A DNA stretch of 36,973 bases from Deltaproteobacteria bacterium (GTDB taxonomy: Bacteria > Desulfobacterota > DSM-4660 > Desulfatiglandales > Desulfatiglandaceae), in NCBI GenBank assembly GCA_019307945.1, contig JAFDIS010000027.1, positions 10,684 through 47,656 of the forward strand. Direction: 5' to 3'. Positions within the stretch are counted from its first letter, which is position 1, and every line of letters starts with the position of its first letter. Positions 16,775-24,507 of this stretch are shown piece after piece. A program made the translations under genes and the position numbers. The notes beneath the pieces are model-generated. The model was given only the letters and a program-made list of their open reading frames with translations. It made no database searches and was not told the origin of the DNA.

Positions 16775-17938
16775 TCAGGAAAAGGCGCGCACCATGAGGG
16801 GGATGGCAACGAAGGTACCGAGGGAACTGCCGATATTGGTGAAGACCACGACCAGCAGGATGCGCGTGATCTTGTTGGTCCAAAAGCCTTTCACGGAGAC
16901 TATATCCTCGGGCAAGGATTCGAAATCCCTGACTTTAGGTTTGCTGATAAAGGCCTGAACCAGGCCCGAGACCCAGCCGGCGGCGATCATCGGATTGAGG
17001 GATGTGAGCGGTGCGGCGCACACGGCCGACAGTATGGTGAAAGGGTGGGCCAGGGCCACCGCGGCCCCTAGGCCGGCCAGGACGGCGTTGGCCAGGACCC
17101 ACCAGGTGATCATGGCCGTCCCGGCCGAGATCCCGGCCCTGTAAAAGCCTGCGGCGATGAGGAGCAGGATGGCCGCGGGGATGCCCCATTTTAGGATCCG
17201 GAAGATGCGCCCTCCGGCAGGTCTCTGTTCCAGGGCATTCATGTCCACCGGCTGATCCCAGTGTGCCTTGATCCCCGGGACGTGTCCCATGCCCACCACC
17301 GCTACGATCTTCTCCCCCGGGGCGGTGCGGATTTTTTCGGCGAGATACTGGTCCCGTTCGTCGATCAGCACGCGCCGCACCCCGGGAAGATTCTTGCCGA
17401 TTTCAGACAGGAGGGCCTCGAGGACATCCATCTTTTTCATCTCCTCGATGTCGGCCTCCGTGATTTCCTCGCCGCTTCCCAGGGACAGGATGAGTTGGAA
17501 GAAGAGCTTGATCTTGCTCCAGAACCCCATGAGGCCCCAGGTCCTGGCCAGTGTGGTACGGATGTCACGGTCAGCCAGGTGGACGGTTGCGCCGATCTGC
17601 TCGGCGGCGCGGACCGCACTCAGAATTTCCTCCCCGGGCTTGATGCCCAGTTTTTCACCTATACGCTTCTGAAAAGAGGCCAGCATGAGGTTGAGGAGCA
17701 ACAGGAAGGCCTTTTTCTCGCGGATGACCTTGATCAGATCGGTATTCATCCAGGTCTTCTTCCGGGTTAGAGTCTCGTAGCGGGCGGGGCAGAGTTCCAC
17801 GCATACCGTATCAGGTTTTACGGTTGCGATTACCTCCTCGACGAGCTCAACGCTCTTGCGGGATATGTGGGCCGTACCCAGCAGGACTATTTCCCTGCCC
17901 TCGGCCTTGAGGTTGTATACCGGAATGTTTTCGTCCAC
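16775..17938 (-). CDS. TraB/PrgY-family membrane protein
   Basis: A 387-residue member of the TraB family. Conserved motifs are LLGTAHIS near the N-terminus, CVELCPARY, and VVGMGHVPGI before the membrane part, the family's probable metal/peptidase-like signature. The C-terminal ~130 residues hold four hydrophobic segments, with SLNPMIAAGW between the second and third. PrgY in enterococci lowers peptide pheromone activity, but the role of most bacterial TraB proteins is unknown. GTG 17938 is preferred over the longer frame from 18052 because GAGAGG lies 6 nt upstream and the preceding 38 residues look non-native (Arg/Pro rich). It lies upstream of and divergent from the serine hydrolase. Confidence 0.82.
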   Translation of the reverse strand: MDENIPVYNLKAEGREIVLLGTAHISRKSVELVEEVIATVKPDTVCVELCPARYETLTRKKTWMNTDLIKVIREKKAFLLLLNLMLASFQKRIGEKLGIKPGEEILSAVRAAEQIGATVHLADRDIRTTLARTWGLMGFWSKIKLFFQLILSLGSGEEITEADIEEMKKMDVLEALLSEIGKNLPGVRRVLIDERDQYLAEKIRTAPGEKIVAVVGMGHVPGIKAHWDQPVDMNALEQRPAGGRIFRILKWGIPAAILLLIAAGFYRAGISAGTAMITWWVLANAVLAGLGAAVALAHPFTILSAVCAAPLTSLNPMIAAGWVSGLVQAFISKPKVRDFESLPEDIVSVKGFWTNKITRILLVVVFTNIGSSLGTFVAIPLMVRAFS

Positions 17939-18218
17939 CGAGCGCCTCTCGAGAGTCTTGCCCGCCTTGCGGTCCCGCGGCTTGCAGCTCGTCAGGGAGC
18001 GACCCGCACCGGGGGGCACGACGGGTGTTGGGAGTGTTGTTCCATACCACAACCGTCATTCCATTCCAAGGCCTTTCCAATGCTGCAGAACGACTCGACG
18101 GTCAGGGCCCACGGCAGGGGGCCTTGAAATAGGGCACCGGGGCCGTTACAATCATCGGATGGTGTGAGGGGTTTCAAAAGGGTGAAATGGGCCCCGGTGG
18201 CGGGCAACGGGAGATCAG

Positions 18219-19325
18219 GTGCAAAGAACCGCAAGACTGCTTGAAGAGGGGGTTCGCAAGGGTGTCTTCCCCGGGGCGGTGCTCATTGCGGCCTACAAGG
18301 GAGAAGTCCGGTTTTTGAAAGCCGTGGGAAATCGTGCCCTCTTCCCCCAACAGGAGCCCATGGCCCCGGACACGATCTTCGATTTGGCCTCCCTGACAAA
18401 GCCCCTGGCCACCTCAGTCGCCCTCATGAAACTCGTGGACAAGGAAGAGCTCGACCTGGACGAACCTCTGGAACATATCCTGGAGGGAGAAGGACTGGGA
18501 GATAAGGCCCCCCTGACCCCGAGGCTCCTGCTCTGCCACCGCTCCGGGCTCCCCGACTGGCGGCCTTATTTTCAGGAAATCAGGGAGGCCCGGCCCGGTG
18601 ACCCAAAGCGTTTCTTCCGGAAGCGAATCCTTTCCGAGCGCCTCGTGTGCGAGCCGGGGGCACAGGCCCTTTACAGCGACCTGGGTTTCATGCTGCTCGA
18701 GTGGGTGGTGGAGAAAAGATCCGGCAAGCCCCTTGACACGTTTCTCCATGAAAACATCTACGGCCCCCAGGGATTAAAGGACATGTTCCTTTACCGGCGC
18801 GAGACGAAATCACCTCAGCGCCCCCCTGATCGGTTCGCGGCCACGGAACGTTGCCCGTGGCGGGGAGAGGTCCTATGCGGGGTGGTCCACGACGAAAACG
18901 CCTATGCCGCCGGCGGCTACAGCGGGCATGCTGGACTCTTCGGGACGGCCCGGGAGGTGTACGTCCTGGCGGACTTGCTGGCGGACCACTACCGGGGCGT
19001 AAGGGAAGACCAATTCCGTCCTGACACGGTCCGGACATTCCTGAGCCCGCCGCATGATCAAGATGGGGCCGCGTGGGCCCTGGGCTGGGACACCCCTTCG
19101 GGGGAAGATTCGAGCGCGGGCAGGTTTTTTTCCCGGGAAAGCGTGGGACACCTGGGGTTCACAGGGACCTCCCTGTGGATGGACCTCCAGCGGGAGGTCA
19201 TCGTGGTGTTCTTGACCAACAGGGTTCATCCGAGCCGGCAAAACGAGGCGATCCGCTCCTTCAGGCCCCGGATACACGACTCGGTAATGCTGGATTTGTT
19301 CTCAGGAGACGGGCGGAGGCCGTAA
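18219..19325 (+). CDS. Serine hydrolase, beta-lactamase class C/PBP-like
   Basis: A 368-residue member of the Beta-lactamase (class C/AmpC-like) hydrolase family. The nucleophile motif is SLTK (Ser58, Lys61) in FDLASLTKPLA. The second motif is YSD in place of YxN in LYSDLGFMLLEW, and the third box is HLGFTGTS near the C-terminus. Family members include carboxypeptidases, esterases and amidases; true beta-lactamase activity should not be assumed. No signal peptide is evident, so it is probably cytoplasmic. GTG 18219 has GGGAG upstream. A 170-residue conserved hypothetical follows 43 nt downstream on the same strand. Confidence 0.82.
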   Translation: MQRTARLLEEGVRKGVFPGAVLIAAYKGEVRFLKAVGNRALFPQQEPMAPDTIFDLASLTKPLATSVALMKLVDKEELDLDEPLEHILEGEGLGDKAPLTPRLLLCHRSGLPDWRPYFQEIREARPGDPKRFFRKRILSERLVCEPGAQALYSDLGFMLLEWVVEKRSGKPLDTFLHENIYGPQGLKDMFLYRRETKSPQRPPDRFAATERCPWRGEVLCGVVHDENAYAAGGYSGHAGLFGTAREVYVLADLLADHYRGVREDQFRPDTVRTFLSPPHDQDGAAWALGWDTPSGEDSSAGRFFSRESVGHLGFTGTSLWMDLQREVIVVFLTNRVHPSRQNEAIRSFRPRIHDSVMLDLFSGDGRRP

Positions 19326-19368
19326 AAAAATCTCCGCTTTTATATGATGCATCTTCAGGAGGGACACC

Positions 19369-19881
19369 ATGGCGGAAATCAAGAGTACCATGGACATCAT
19401 CATGGAAAAGACCAAGGGGCTAACCCTGACCGAAGAGGAACGCCGAAAGATCGGCGAGGAGGAGACCAGGCGAAAGGTGAACGGGCTGGTGCAGCGCTAC
19501 CTGGACGGAGGGATCGACACGGCCAAGGTGACCGAAGAGGTCGGGTCGGTGCCTGAGGTCCGTCGTGAATTCTTTCTCCAAGAGATGAAACGTAATCTCC
19601 TCGAGAGAATCGATCCGGCCCTGGACCACGGCCCCATTTTATCCCTCCTGGCCTCGTTGCCGGGCGTGGATGTGGGGGCCCTTCAGCGTGAGATCGAACG
19701 CTTTCGGACCGAGACTCGAGAGCGGAGACGCCTGCAAGAAAAGGCTCTCCTGGACGAGCTCGAAGAAAGGGGAATCCGGGGAGATGCCGTCGTGCCCAAC
19801 GTGGATGCGGATCCCCGCTGGCAGGGATATCTCAAAGAGGCCAAGGCCCGGTTCGGGGAGCGGGTGGGGAGAATGGGCTGA
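19369..19881 (+). CDS. Conserved hypothetical protein, 170 aa, helical
   Basis: A soluble, highly charged protein without signal or membrane segments. It is dominated by helices with coiled-coil character (LTEEERRKIGEEETRRKVNG and ERFRTETRERRRLQEKALL). A short GVDVGALQREI linker separates two helical halves, and the C-terminus NVDADPRWQGYLKEAKARFG is distinctive. No domain of known function is recognised. AGGAGG 8 nt before ATG 19369 supports the start. Its stop directly abuts the ATG of the metallophosphoesterase remnant (TGAATG), suggesting that the two once formed an operon. Confidence 0.7.
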   Translation: MAEIKSTMDIIMEKTKGLTLTEEERRKIGEEETRRKVNGLVQRYLDGGIDTAKVTEEVGSVPEVRREFFLQEMKRNLLERIDPALDHGPILSLLASLPGVDVGALQREIERFRTETRERRRLQEKALLDELEERGIRGDAVVPNVDADPRWQGYLKEAKARFGERVGRMG

Positions 19882-19995
19882 ATGATTCGAAAACCACTGC
19901 GGCTGATTTTCGCAACGGATATTCACCATGCCTTCAAGTCCGTAGACGACCTCATGGCCCAGGAAGGCTCGGATATGAATATCGGGGCTATCTCC
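19882..19995 (+). pseudogene. N-terminal fragment of a metallophosphoesterase
   Basis: The reading from ATG 19882 begins KPLRLIFATDIHHAFKSVDD, which fits the first strand and D-x-H metal motif (TDIHH) of calcineurin-like phosphoesterases. The next expected motif, GD(L/I), is replaced by unrelated sequence (MNIGAISGEGV). From ~20000 the frame runs through the antisense of yedF. Intact enzymes are >220 residues, so this is a remnant cut off at the edge of the selenium locus. Its ATG directly follows the stop of the preceding gene, as in a former operon. The assignment rests on ~25 residues and is tentative. Confidence 0.5.
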
Positions 19996-20012
19996 GGTGA
20001 GGGTGTTCGCCA

Positions 20013-20618
20013 TCAAAGAGTGATCACCGAGTCTGACAACTGCATGGCCGTCACGATGTCCAGCATGTTGGTGGTCTCACCCACCTTCTTCTCGTTCAGC
20101 AGGTCGTAGTGTGTAAGACATGTGCCGCATACCAGGATCGTGACGCCGGCCTCCTCCAGGTCCTTGAGATCGTCCAGGACCCGCGAGTCGGATATGCTCA
20201 GCTTCACGCCGCTGTTGATTAAGACCAGGCGCCAGAGTTCTTCTCCCATCTCCTTGAGAGTTTTGATGAAACTGTCCATGAGCTTAGCACCCAGTTCATC
20301 GTCCCCTTGCCCCATTCGATCCGTTGCCACGAGGACCATGATCTTCTTGTGGTGCGCTTCCTTATCAGGTTCTTCCGGCACCGGACTTTTCGGGCCGCCC
20401 GATCTCAAAACTCCCCTGACGTGAAAGAGGCTTCCGGCCTCCTCCACGTAGACTTCGAAACCCTGGGATGCCAGAAAGCGGGATACATTTTGCTTGCCCG
20501 CTTCGTTGTCTACCGTGACCCGGATTTCGTCCGGGTGTTCTTGTTCGATCCGCTCCTTTGTCTGAAGCACCGGGGCCGGGCAGGCCAGCCCGCGGCAGTC
20601 CAGTTCAGTTGCCCCCAT
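20013..20618 (-). CDS. yedF: YedF, selenium-metabolism sulfurtransferase-like protein
   Basis: A 201-residue protein with two parts. Residues 1-~75 are TusA/SirA-like with DCRGLACPAPVL (Cys13 in CPxP). Residues ~110-200 are DsrE-like with GTCLTHYDLLNEKKVG near the C-terminus. This two-domain form is the YedF family found in selenium-utilising bacteria, usually beside selD and yedE; a role in selenium trafficking is suspected, not proven. ATG 20618 was chosen over an upstream frame start because AAGGAGG sits 10 nt before it and the TusA domain begins there. It is 67 nt downstream of selD and probably in one transcript. Confidence 0.88.
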   Translation of the reverse strand: MGATELDCRGLACPAPVLQTKERIEQEHPDEIRVTVDNEAGKQNVSRFLASQGFEVYVEEAGSLFHVRGVLRSGGPKSPVPEEPDKEAHHKKIMVLVATDRMGQGDDELGAKLMDSFIKTLKEMGEELWRLVLINSGVKLSISDSRVLDDLKDLEEAGVTILVCGTCLTHYDLLNEKKVGETTNMLDIVTAMQLSDSVITL

Positions 20619-20685
20619 GATCGGGTCCTCCTTGGCTTTTTCCTCCTCTACACGAAAGGCCCACGTTGCCGCGCGCCCCGTGGGC

Positions 20686-21735
20686 CTAGGATACGTCGAT
20701 CCTGCCCTTTGGTTCCTCGGAGACCTCACCGATGATTGAGGCTTGACGTACCCCCCGCTTCAGTAGGGCCGACAGCAGGTCTTCGGCGGCCCTGGAGGCA
20801 ACGCAAATAAGCAAGCCTCCCGAGGTCTGGGGATCGAAAAGAAGATCCCGCAAAACGCCGTCCACGGAGATTCCGAAGTCCACCATGCCCTCTCGAAATT
20901 CCCTGTTCTTGAATGCGCCTGCCGGAAAGAGGCCCATCCTCCCGTATTCCGCGGCGCCGGGCAGCAAGGGAATGTCCCGTGTGCGGAGCCTTACTCCGAG
21001 GCCTGTGCCCTCGACCATCTCGGCCAGGTGGCCCAGAAGCCCGAAGCCGGTCACGTCCGTACAGGCGTGGACCGGATAGGCCGCCATGACCTCCGCAGCG
21101 GTTCGGTTCAATTCCGCCATCAGGCGGACGGCCCCTTCGGCATTTTCGCCCGAGGCAATGCCGCCCTTGACCGCTGTGTTGATGACCCCGGTTCCCAGGG
21201 GCTTTGTGAGGATGAGGCAATCGCCCAGGCGAAGATCCTTTTTGGTGAGGATGCGGTCCGGATGGACCAGCCCCGTAACGGAGAGTCCGTACTTGAGTTC
21301 GTCGTCTTCCACGCTGTGGCCCCCCACCAGCACCACGTCGGCCTCCTTCAGCTTTTCAAGACCCCCTTGAATGATCCGCCTCAAGACCTCCAGGGGCATC
21401 TTGCCCAGAGGGAAGGCCACGAGGTTCATGGCGGTCTTGGGGACCCCACCCATGGCGTAAACATCGCTCAGGGCGTTGGCCGCAGCGATTTGTCCGAACC
21501 GGAAGGGGTCGTCCACCACGGGCGTGAAAAAATCCACTGTCTGGATAAGGGCGAGGTCCTCCGTCACCCGATAAACCCCCGCGTCGTCGGCACGATCCAG
21601 GCCAACGAGGAGGTTCGGGTCAGAGGGAAATTCCAGCCCGCAAAGCGCCCGGTCCAGGTCCCCTGGAGGCAGCTTCGAGGCTCAGCCCGCCCCTTTCACC
21701 GTTTCCGTCAATCGCCTTCCGTTCATTTTGTCCAT
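20686..21735 (-). CDS. selD: Selenide, water dikinase containing selenocysteine (Sec18)
   Basis: SelD makes selenophosphate from selenide and ATP for Sec and selenouridine synthesis. A standard ORF starts only at GTG 21567, but the frame continues upstream through one TGA (21684-21682). Upstream of it comes the family's N-terminus: TETVKGAG-U-ASKLPPGDLD, then DPNLLVGLDRADDAGVYRV. The UGA sits at residue 18, exactly where the catalytic Cys/Sec of SelD belongs, three residues before Lys21. ATG 21735 with GAGGGAG upstream gives 349 residues, normal for SelD. Downstream motifs include VDFFTPVVDDP, ANALSDVYAMGG and GGHSVEDDE. It is divergent from the DsrE-like gene and upstream of yedF. Confidence 0.93.
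21653..21684 (-). promoter_or_regulatory. Sec UGA and candidate bacterial SECIS of selD
   Basis: After the UGA (21684-21682) the mRNA can form a 6-bp stem TCCAGG/CCTGGA (21667-21662 with 21658-21653) with loop GGA. The loop begins about 20 nt after the UGA, inside the distance range known for bacterial SECIS elements, and starts with G as the SelB-binding model requires. The stem is short. The hairpin is seen; its function is inferred. Confidence 0.6.
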
Positions 21736-21797
21736 ATCCGTTCTCTCCCTCTTATCAAGATTTTATAGGCTAAAGCAGTGTGGCGTGATTTACAAAC

Positions 21798-21826
21798 AGG
21801 AAATTCCTATGACAAAAACGTGTCAT
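21798..21826. promoter_or_regulatory. Adjacent palindromes between selD and dsrE
   Basis: AGGAAATTCCT (21798-21808, 5-1-5) lies directly beside ATGACAAAAACGTGTCAT (21809-21826, 6-6-6). The latter has the ATGA-N10-TCAT form also seen upstream of yedE. They sit in the divergent promoter region and are candidate operators, possibly for the LysR protein at 24508-25452. Confidence 0.4.
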
Positions 21827-21901
21827 TTAGGGAAAACCTATGGTAAATAAGTCGGGTCGCGGCGGCAGCCCCCGGACTGGGAGAGTTTCGGGGCTCGTCG
21901 G

Positions 21902-21917
21902 TTAGGATTCATCCTAA
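21902..21917 (+). promoter_or_regulatory. Perfect 7-2-7 palindrome before the DsrE-like gene
   Basis: TTAGGATTCATCCTAA ends 25 bp upstream of the ATG at 21943. A perfect 16-bp dyad at this distance could be an operator or a leader hairpin near the ribosome-binding site. Function inferred. Confidence 0.35.
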
Positions 21918-21942
21918 TATTCGGTAGATTGGAGGCGTCGAC

Positions 21943-22254
21943 ATGAAAGTCCTGATGATCATTTCCACTGACGACGGGGAGACCATCTATAACGCCATGC
22001 GTCTGGCCAATGTGGGCGTGGCCAAAGGGGACGAGGTAAGCGTCTTCATGCTGGGCAAAGGCGTGCTTTTCGAGCAAAGCGGGGACGAGGAATTCAATGT
22101 GATGGGAGAGATGGAACGGTTCGAAGGCGACTTTTATGTCTGAGGCGTCTGCATGAAATCCCACGGTCTCGCGGGATCAAGCACGTGCCCCATCGGTTGG
22201 ATGGACGATCTCTATGAACTGGCAAAGGAGGCGGACAAGGTCCTGACTTTCTGA
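21943..22254 (+). CDS. DsrE-like selenoprotein with in-frame UGA (Sec67)
   Basis: Without recoding the frame stops at 66 residues, but it continues in frame past TGA 22141-22143 to TGA 22252-22254, giving 103 residues. The N-terminal half (MKVLMIISTDDGETIYNAMR, then GDEVSVFMLGKGV) is DsrE/F-like. The joined region reads GDFYV-U-GVCMKSHG, followed by GSSTCPIGWMDDLYELAKEA and VLTF. Cysteine relatives have CGVC at this site, so Sec replaces the first cysteine of a CxxC redox pair (Sec67/Cys70). DsrE-fold proteins carry sulfur in relay reactions; the selenium version would be a more reactive redox or carrier site. TGGAGG 8 nt before the ATG supports the start. It is divergent from selD. Confidence 0.87.
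22158..22177 (+). promoter_or_regulatory. Candidate bacterial SECIS of the DsrE-like gene
   Basis: Downstream of UGA 22141-22143 the RNA forms ATCCC/GGGAT (22158-22162 with 22173-22177), an A-C mismatch, then CG/CG closing a GUCU loop at 22166-22169. The loop starts 22 nt after the UGA, begins with G and contains U, closely recalling the SelB-binding apex of known bacterial SECIS elements. Structure seen, function inferred. Confidence 0.7.
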
Positions 22255-22258
22255 AGAG

Positions 22259-22301
22259 GGGGCGGGTTGCGAGGCCCATTGTTGGAGTCCTTTCCCGCCC
22301 C
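22259..22301 (+). terminator. Probable terminator after the DsrE-like gene
   Basis: GGGGCGGG (22259-22266) pairs perfectly with CCCGCCCC (22294-22301), followed by TGGTTTTGTC. It sits 5 nt after the stop codon and before the convergent B12-binding gene. The 27-nt loop lowers confidence. Confidence 0.45.
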
Positions 22302-22309
22302 TGGTTTTG

Positions 22310-22711
22310 TCAACGGGGGTTTTGGGGGAAACACGCAGAAACGTACCGGACGATGCGCTCGAGGGGCGTTCCCGGACCGAAGACTTCGGCAATTCCGGCT
22401 TCTTTCAGGCGCGGTACATCCGGGGGAGGCACGGTACCGCCCAGGATCACGGTCCTGTGTCCGCCCCCTTTACTTCGAAGGGCGTTGACCACCCGTGGTG
22501 CGAGCTCCATGTGGTTTCCGGAGAGGCTGCTCAGGCCCACGACGTCGGCATCTTCCTGAAGAGCGGTCTCCGCGATGGTCTCCGGATCCTGGTTGCCCAC
22601 GTAGATCACTTCCATGCCCGCATCCCTGAGGGCGCGGGCCACCATGATGCTTCCCCGCCAGTGGGAATCGAGTCCCAGCCTCGCCATCACCACACGAATT
22701 TTTCTGGTCAT
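22310..22711 (-). CDS. B12-binding subunit of an acyl-CoA mutase
   Basis: A 133-residue cobalamin-binding (Rossmann-like) domain of the methylmalonyl-CoA mutase C-terminal type, encoded as a separate protein. The base-off/His-on motif DxHxxG is present as DSHWRG (His17 ligates cobalt); the usual form is DGHDRG. LSSLSGNH and GGTVPPPDV complete the pocket for the nucleotide tail. It lies 52 nt downstream of the large subunit, as in two-gene mutases (isobutyryl- and 2-hydroxyisobutyryl-CoA types), and must pair with it to form the adenosylcobalamin holoenzyme. The gene converges on the DsrE-like gene. Confidence 0.85.
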   Translation of the reverse strand: MTRKIRVVMARLGLDSHWRGSIMVARALRDAGMEVIYVGNQDPETIAETALQEDADVVGLSSLSGNHMELAPRVVNALRSKGGGHRTVILGGTVPPPDVPRLKEAGIAEVFGPGTPLERIVRYVSACFPQNPR

Positions 22712-22763
22712 GAGCTTTGGTATGTCCCTCGGTTTATGCTAAAGGGTTTACAGGGCCGTTATC

Positions 22764-24455
22764 TCAAAGGAGCGGCGCATTCCATGTGCCCAATGCCCTC
22801 TTGATGGCCCTGCTGACTTCGCCGATGGTGATTCCCCGGGTGACCCCTTCCATAAGCACGTCCATCAGGTTTTCGCCGGACGTCGCAGCATGCTCCACCG
22901 CCGAAAGGGCCTTTTGCACCTGTGCCTCGTCCCTTTCCCGCAGTACCTTACGGAGCCGCTTTTCCTGGACCGAAAGGGTCTCGGGGACCTGGAACAGGTC
23001 CATCGGGAGTTCCTCTTCTTCCATCCTGTGACAGTTGAGTCCCACTACGGGGATTTCTCCTGATTCCACTGCTTGTTGGTAGGCGTAGGCCGTCTCGTTG
23101 ATCGTGCGGTGGATCCATCCCGTCTCCACGGCCCGCACCATGCCTCCCTGATTTTCAATTTCCTCCAGGAGTTCCAGAATCTCTTCTTCGAGCCGGTTGG
23201 TCAGGGTTTCTACGTAATAGGATCCCCCCAGGGGATCGGCCGTGCGTGTGACGCCTGTTTCCAACAGGAGGATCTGGTTCGTTCGAAGGGCCGTGAGGGC
23301 GGATTGCTCCGTGGGGGTGCAAAGGGCCTCGTCGTAGGCGTCCACATGGAGAGACTGGGCGCCGCCCAGCACTGCCGCCATGGCGTGATAGGCCGCTCGC
23401 GCAATGTTGTTGAGGGGTTGTTGGGCGGTGAGGGCGGCCCCTGCGGTCTGCACGTGAAAGCGGAAACGAAGGGACCCGGGGTCACGAGCGGCGAATCGTT
23501 CCTTCATTACCCGATGCCAGATCCTGCGGGCCGCCCGGTACTTGGCGATTTCTTCGAAAAAATCATTGTGAGCGGAGAGGAAAAAGCTCAGGCGCGGGGC
23601 GAACCGGTCCACCTCGAGGCCCCTGCGTACCAGTTCTTCGCTGCATGCAACGGCGTTCGCCACCACAAAGGCGACCTCCTGGACCGCATTGCATCCCGCT
23701 TCCCGGTAGTTGTAACCTGTGAAACTCACCGGATTCCACCGCGGGGCGCGACGTGCGCAGAATTCTATGGCATCGCAGCAGAGCCTGAAGGAGTGGGCCG
23801 GCGGCAGGGATTCAGGAGCCGTGGTGATGGCCGTCTCCATCAGAAAGTCGTTCTGGCTCGTGCCGCGCAGTTTTTCCAGGGGGATGCCGCGCTCCAGGGC
23901 GTTTGCGAAATACATGGACTGCAGGGTGACATTGGAAACAGGGTTGCAGGTCACAAGTGAGGTGCTGACCTCGTGGATGGGGATTCCGTCGAAAAGAATG
24001 CGCATGTCCTCCAGGGTGTCAACAGCGACTCCGCCCCGTCCCACGTCCGCGCGGGCCACGGGATCCGTGGAGTCGTATCCTCGCAGGGTGGGGTAGTCGA
24101 AAACCCCGTTGATGCCCGTGGCACCCTCCTTGAGGAGGAGTTTGTAGCGGCGGTTGGTCTCCTCCGGCGGGCCGAAGCCCGCAAGTTGCCTCACGGTCCA
24201 GGATCTGCCGCGATACATGCTGGAATAGGCTCCCCGGACGTAGGGTTCGGACCCCGGAAAGCCCAGGTCGCGAAGATAGTCCAGGGAGGCCGTGTCCAGG
24301 GGGGTGTAGAGGGGTTTCACAGGAACGCCCGAGCGGGTGGAGTCTTCGGACCAGAGGTCCTCACGCTCCAGGGCCCGGCGCCATTCCTCAAACGCCTGCC
24401 TGATGATTTCCCGGGGGTTGTGGCCATCTTCCCCGGAACGGCTTTTCTCTGACAC
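22764..24455 (-). CDS. Adenosylcobalamin-dependent acyl-CoA mutase, large subunit, unusual specificity
   Basis: A 563-residue TIM-barrel subunit of the methylmalonyl-CoA mutase (MCM) family. It keeps the family frame (YVRGAYSSMYRGRSWTVRQ, GTSQND with Gln201, DPLGGSYYVE). Set against Propionibacterium MCM numbering, key residues differ: Tyr89 becomes Leu91, carboxylate-binding Arg207 becomes Thr211, and catalytic His244 becomes Asn249 (TGYNYREAG instead of SGYHxxEAG). It should therefore not be called methylmalonyl-CoA mutase. The substrate probably lacks the free carboxylate, or binds it differently. The B12 domain is encoded next door. No clear ribosome-binding site dispute; the start is at ATG 24455. 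No MeaB/G-chaperone is adjacent. Confidence 0.85.
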   Translation of the reverse strand: MSEKSRSGEDGHNPREIIRQAFEEWRRALEREDLWSEDSTRSGVPVKPLYTPLDTASLDYLRDLGFPGSEPYVRGAYSSMYRGRSWTVRQLAGFGPPEETNRRYKLLLKEGATGINGVFDYPTLRGYDSTDPVARADVGRGGVAVDTLEDMRILFDGIPIHEVSTSLVTCNPVSNVTLQSMYFANALERGIPLEKLRGTSQNDFLMETAITTAPESLPPAHSFRLCCDAIEFCARRAPRWNPVSFTGYNYREAGCNAVQEVAFVVANAVACSEELVRRGLEVDRFAPRLSFFLSAHNDFFEEIAKYRAARRIWHRVMKERFAARDPGSLRFRFHVQTAGAALTAQQPLNNIARAAYHAMAAVLGGAQSLHVDAYDEALCTPTEQSALTALRTNQILLLETGVTRTADPLGGSYYVETLTNRLEEEILELLEEIENQGGMVRAVETGWIHRTINETAYAYQQAVESGEIPVVGLNCHRMEEEELPMDLFQVPETLSVQEKRLRKVLRERDEAQVQKALSAVEHAATSGENLMDVLMEGVTRGITIGEVSRAIKRALGTWNAPLL

Positions 24456-24507
24456 AACGGCCCTCCAATACGTTCAAGGGTTTGACGTCTGACGATTGAC
24501 CGCCGTC

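Noticed and set aside
21787-21800. Sigma54-like TGGC...TTACA sequence upstream of the DsrE-like gene
   Set aside because: The essential GC of the -12 element is missing.
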